Source: Chloroflexota bacterium (GTDB lineage: Bacteria > Chloroflexota > Limnocylindria > Limnocylindrales > CSP1-4). Taken from it: DNA of 8,767 bases. The stretch spans positions 1 to 8,767 of the forward strand of contig JAJYGO010000250.1 of assembly GCA_021785115.1 (NCBI GenBank). The letters run 5' to 3'. Below are positions 6,505 to 8,767 of this stretch, one piece after another; position 1 is the stretch's first letter, and each line of letters opens with the position of its first letter. Position numbers and translations under genes: made by a program. The notes below the pieces were generated by a model. The model saw nothing but the letters and a program-made list of their open reading frames with translations, ran no database searches and was not told the origin of the DNA.

Positions 6505-6560
6505 GTCTCGGGGTGCCGAGCTCGTCGGCCTGTCAGCCGCGAGCCCGGCACCCAAGAGAC
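6505..6560 (+). terminator. Long stem-loop between oxidoreductase B and the UGSC-like gene
   Basis: Nested pairing starts four bases after the stop codon: GTCTC (6505-6509) with GAGAC (6556-6560), GGGTGCCG (6511-6518) with CGGCACCC (6546-6553), GCTCG (6520-6524) with CGAGC (6540-6544), and CGGC (6526-6529) with GCCG (6536-6539). The loop is CTGTCA. Interruptions are small: G6510 against A6554-A6555, an A-C mismatch (6519/6545), and a bulged T6525. No T-tract follows, so it is either a U-less terminator of the type proposed for high-GC bacteria or a processing/stability element that sets different mRNA levels for the two genes. Confidence 0.5.
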
Positions 6561-6635
6561 CGCACCGATCTCCGAGGCAGCAGGTTCAGTGGAGACCGGA
6601 AGGCGCAGGCACATGGCAATCGCTGAGGTGCACTC

Positions 6636-8333
6636 ATGACCGAACTTGAAGCTGTGCTCGACCCACGCGGGCCGCAGGAGCGTCCGCTCCTGACGCTCGC
6701 TCCGCGGGTCACCCTCGAGGATCTGCGGCAGGGTCCCATCCTCTTCTACAACAACACGAAGCTCGATTTCTGCAACTACGACGAGACGTTCGTCGCGCTC
6801 AAGGCGAACTTCGAGAAGCTCGGGATCTGCAACTTCGTCGATGTCCGGGAGACGGTGCGCGGCAAGTCCTCGCACGCGCTCAAGGCGTATGGCGCGGATC
6901 TCGTCAGGCGTACCGCCCCGAAGGCCGCGGTGGTGGCGCTCGGCGACATGGGCACGAGTCCGGCCACCACCATCGTCACGATCGGCATCGAGGAGGTCGG
7001 CGTCCCCGCCGTCTACATCACGGCGCCGCCAGGCAGCGACCTCGTCAAGTCGGTCGCCTTCTACCGCGCCGGCCACCTCTGCCTGAGCTCCATCGATATC
7101 TACCAGGCGAGCACCCGCGAGGAGGTGGCACGCGAGGTCGACCGGCAGACCCAGTTCGTCCTCGACTCGCTCACGCTGCCGCCCGACGAGATCGAGCGGT
7201 GCGCGGCCATCGACTTCGCCCTGGACAAGGTTCCGCCGGCCGCCAACGGACTGATCGAGTTCGACGCGGCCATCGACCCGGCCGACCCGGCCGCCTACGG
7301 CGAGGCGGTGAACGACCTCTTCGCCTCGTTGCGCCTGACCGATGGCCTGCCCATCGTTCCGCCGACGCGCTGGCGCTACGAGGACATGCTCCGCTACTGC
7401 CCGTGGGAGCCCGACCTGGTGCTGGCCAACGAGATCGGCCCCTCGGGCAAGGACATCACGGTCAGGGATGTCGCCGTGGCGGCGGTCATGGCGGGCTGCA
7501 AGCCCACGGCCATGCCGATCCTGGTGACGGCCTTCAAGGCGATGGCCAATGATCGATACAACTTCCTGCAGTCGGTGACGACCTCCTACGCGGGGGGCAA
7601 CCTGGTCCTCGTCAGCGGCCCACTGGCCAAGGAGATCGGCCTCTACGGCGGCCAGGGGTGCCTTGGGCCCGGCGCCTGGGCCAACGCAGCGGTCGGCCGG
7701 GCGGTCAACCTCGTGCTCATCAACACCTGTCGCTCGGTCCCCGGCGTGTGCGATCTCGCCTGCATCTCGTCGCAGGCCGAGTTCACGTTCTGCTTCGCCG
7801 AAGATCCCGACATGACGCCCTGGACGACGATCAACGCCGAGCGCTTCGACGAGAAGACCACGTCGGTGCTCGTGCTGAAGGCCGAGCCACCGCGCGACAT
7901 CATCGACTTCCTGAGCCTGAATGCCGGGGACCTGCTCGACACGATCGTCGACAGCTGCACCACGCTCGGCAGCAACAACGCGTACATGCCGGGATCGCTC
8001 ATCGTGATGCTCGTGCCGGACCACGCGGAGATGCTGCGACGGGATGGCTGGGACAAGGACAAGATCCGCCAGCACCTCCACGAGCGTGTCCACAACGAGA
8101 CCGCGCTGGTGCGCAACCGGGGTCTCTCGCCCGCCCGGCCACCCGAGTTCGAGAACCGGCACCCCATGCCGGTCACGCGCTCACCAAAGGACGTCGAGGT
8201 CGTGGTCGCCGGAGGAAGGGGCGGTCACTCGGCCTCGATCCTGCCCTGGGCCCTGCACAGCGAGGCGATCGTCGAGCCTGTCCTGCTCCCGAACGGCGCC
8301 GTGCCGGCGAGCGTCGAGAGCTTCAGGAACTAG
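6636..8333 (+). CDS. UGSC-like domain fused to a Cys-containing C-terminal domain
   Basis: A 565-residue soluble protein. Residues about 34-180 look like the UGSC (seleno)protein domain, related to the GrdB/selenoprotein B subunits of glycine/betaine-type reductases: an alpha/beta fold with AAVVALGD ending in the loop that normally carries (Sec/Cys)-Gly-Ser-Cys. Here that loop reads D104-M-G-T-S-P109, with neither Cys nor Sec. Residues about 220-490 form a second domain with AAVMAGCKP (282-290), a Gly-rich CLGPGAWANAAVGRAVNL stretch (342-359) and a cluster C372-x3-C376-x9-C386. A final VVVAGGRGGHS motif (522-532) ends the protein. This domain is often seen with UGSC proteins, but I know no proven activity. 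The start is firm: GAGGTG at 6625-6630, five bases before the ATG. It follows oxidoreductase B and precedes the IclR gene, so a role in the same pathway is likely. The identification is from memory of family patterns, not a search. Confidence 0.88.
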   Translation: MTELEAVLDPRGPQERPLLTLAPRVTLEDLRQGPILFYNNTKLDFCNYDETFVALKANFEKLGICNFVDVRETVRGKSSHALKAYGADLVRRTAPKAAVVALGDMGTSPATTIVTIGIEEVGVPAVYITAPPGSDLVKSVAFYRAGHLCLSSIDIYQASTREEVAREVDRQTQFVLDSLTLPPDEIERCAAIDFALDKVPPAANGLIEFDAAIDPADPAAYGEAVNDLFASLRLTDGLPIVPPTRWRYEDMLRYCPWEPDLVLANEIGPSGKDITVRDVAVAAVMAGCKPTAMPILVTAFKAMANDRYNFLQSVTTSYAGGNLVLVSGPLAKEIGLYGGQGCLGPGAWANAAVGRAVNLVLINTCRSVPGVCDLACISSQAEFTFCFAEDPDMTPWTTINAERFDEKTTSVLVLKAEPPRDIIDFLSLNAGDLLDTIVDSCTTLGSNNAYMPGSLIVMLVPDHAEMLRRDGWDKDKIRQHLHERVHNETALVRNRGLSPARPPEFENRHPMPVTRSPKDVEVVVAGGRGGHSASILPWALHSEAIVEPVLLPNGAVPASVESFRN

Positions 8334-8493
8334 CCAATCGGCAAGCCTTTCGTGCTGTGCCCTGCGCCGGGGAGGAGCGACGTGGGACGCAGCACCCACC
8401 ATCCCGTCGCCGCGGGCCCGCCGAAGGCCCGGCGCGCGGGTCGTTCGCGCCAAGACGGCGCCCGGGGTCGGCAGCTTCGACTAGAGTTGGCAC
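8334..8493 (+). promoter_or_regulatory. Gap and leaderless promoter upstream of the IclR gene
   Basis: TAGAGT at 8482-8487 matches the TANNNT -10 pattern common in actinobacteria. It ends six bases before the ATG at 8494, so the predicted transcription start falls on or next to the start codon. No Shine-Dalgarno sequence is present between the in-frame TAG (8482-8484) and the ATG. No good -35 hexamer is visible. A GC-rich hairpin (CGGGCC 8413-8418 with GGCCCG 8426-8431, loop of seven) may end the transcript of the UGSC-like gene, but it lacks a T-tract. Confidence 0.4.
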
Positions 8494-8767
8494 ATGTGGA
8501 GAGTCGCCCGCGCCCTGCAGATCCTCGAGCTTCTCTCGGCGGAGCCGCAAGGTGCTCGCGTGACCGACCTCGCGACCACCCTCGGGCTCAACAAGGCGAT
8601 CCCGCACCGCATCCTCGCCGAGCTTTGCGACCTCGGGTACGTCGTCCAGGATCCGGCCACGGAGCGGTATCGTGCCACCTTCAAACTCGGCGCTCTGGGC
8701 CTGCGACAGCTCGAGACGGCTGGACTCTCGCGGTGGGCTCGAGACGAACTGGAGGAACTGGCCAGAT
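8494..8767 (+). CDS. IclR-family transcriptional regulator (5' part; runs off the window)
   Basis: Ninety-one codons of an IclR-type DNA-binding protein. The visible part is the N-terminal winged helix-turn-helix: VARALQILELLS (4-15), the HTH proper around 22-44 (VTDLATTLGLNKAIPHRILAEL) and the wing GYVVQDPATERYRATFKLG (48-66). It ends in the linker helix to the effector-binding domain, which lies outside the window. IclR proteins bind operator dyads as dimers or tetramers and respond to small aromatic or aliphatic acids, usually controlling adjacent catabolic and transport genes. The start is fixed because an in-frame TAG lies at 8482-8484 and ATG 8494 is the first possible start. The transcript is probably leaderless. 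Its position at the end of the cluster, in the same orientation, makes it the obvious candidate regulator of the upstream genes. Confidence 0.92.
   Translation, partial: MWRVARALQILELLSAEPQGARVTDLATTLGLNKAIPHRILAELCDLGYVVQDPATERYRATFKLGALGLRQLETAGLSRWARDELEELAR

Noticed and set aside
5139..8162. A 1007-codon open frame on the minus strand across oxidoreductase B and the UGSC-like gene
   Set aside because: It lies opposite two well-supported genes and its translation is dominated by Arg, Asp, Val, His and Gly with no domain pattern. With wobble positions nearly all G/C, antisense stops are rare, which explains its length.
8352..8395. GTGCTG / CAGCAC arms after the UGSC-like gene
   Set aside because: Only six base pairs across a 32-base loop; expected by chance in GC-rich DNA.
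1..8767. CRISPR arrays, tRNA or rRNA genes, transposases, integrase sites
   Set aside because: No regularly spaced repeats, cloverleaf-like sequences, rRNA segments or transposase-like proteins were seen anywhere in the window.

Overview
The window comes from a high-GC bacterium (about two-thirds G+C by eye, with wobble positions almost all G or C in most genes). It carries five complete genes and one partial gene on the + strand, plus the probable first codons of a divergent gene at the left edge. Strong Shine-Dalgarno sites (GAGGAG, GAGGTG, AGGAG) and an apparently leaderless IclR regulator fit an actinobacterium or another leaderless-rich high-GC phylum such as Chloroflexota. The sequence alone does not settle the taxonomy.

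Layout: (1) 10-316 is a probable divergent control region with a 15-bp palindrome; a likely minus-strand gene starts at base 9 and runs off the left edge. (2) 317-1564 encodes a 12-TM MFS transporter. (3) 1796-3250 encodes an FAD-dependent oxidoreductase (FAD_oxidored-like), here called copy A. (4) 3251-3454 is a regulatory gap with two inverted repeats. (5) 3455-4804 encodes a second, unrelated MFS transporter of the metabolite:H+ symporter (MHS) type. (6) 4805-5039 is a gap with a hairpin just before the next ribosome binding site. (7) 5040-6500 encodes copy B, a close paralogue of copy A (about 70% identical by eye). (8) 6501-6635 holds a long stem-loop. (9) 6636-8333 encodes a two-domain protein: an N-terminal UGSC-like (GrdB/selenoprotein-B-like) domain whose usual Cys/Sec-Gly-Ser-Cys motif is replaced, and a larger Cys-containing C-terminal domain. 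(10) 8494 to the right edge encodes the winged-helix half of an IclR-family regulator.

Reading as a whole: there are two transporter plus flavoprotein pairs, built from unrelated transporters and paralogous oxidoreductases, followed by a thiol-type UGSC-like protein and an IclR regulator, a family that usually controls catabolic operons. I infer an uncharacterised uptake-and-oxidation system for one or two related small organic (probably acidic) compounds. The substrate cannot be read from the sequence. The MHS transporter and the first third of copy B have clearly lower GC at wobble positions than everything around them, with a step inside copy B. This suggests a mosaic origin for the second module.
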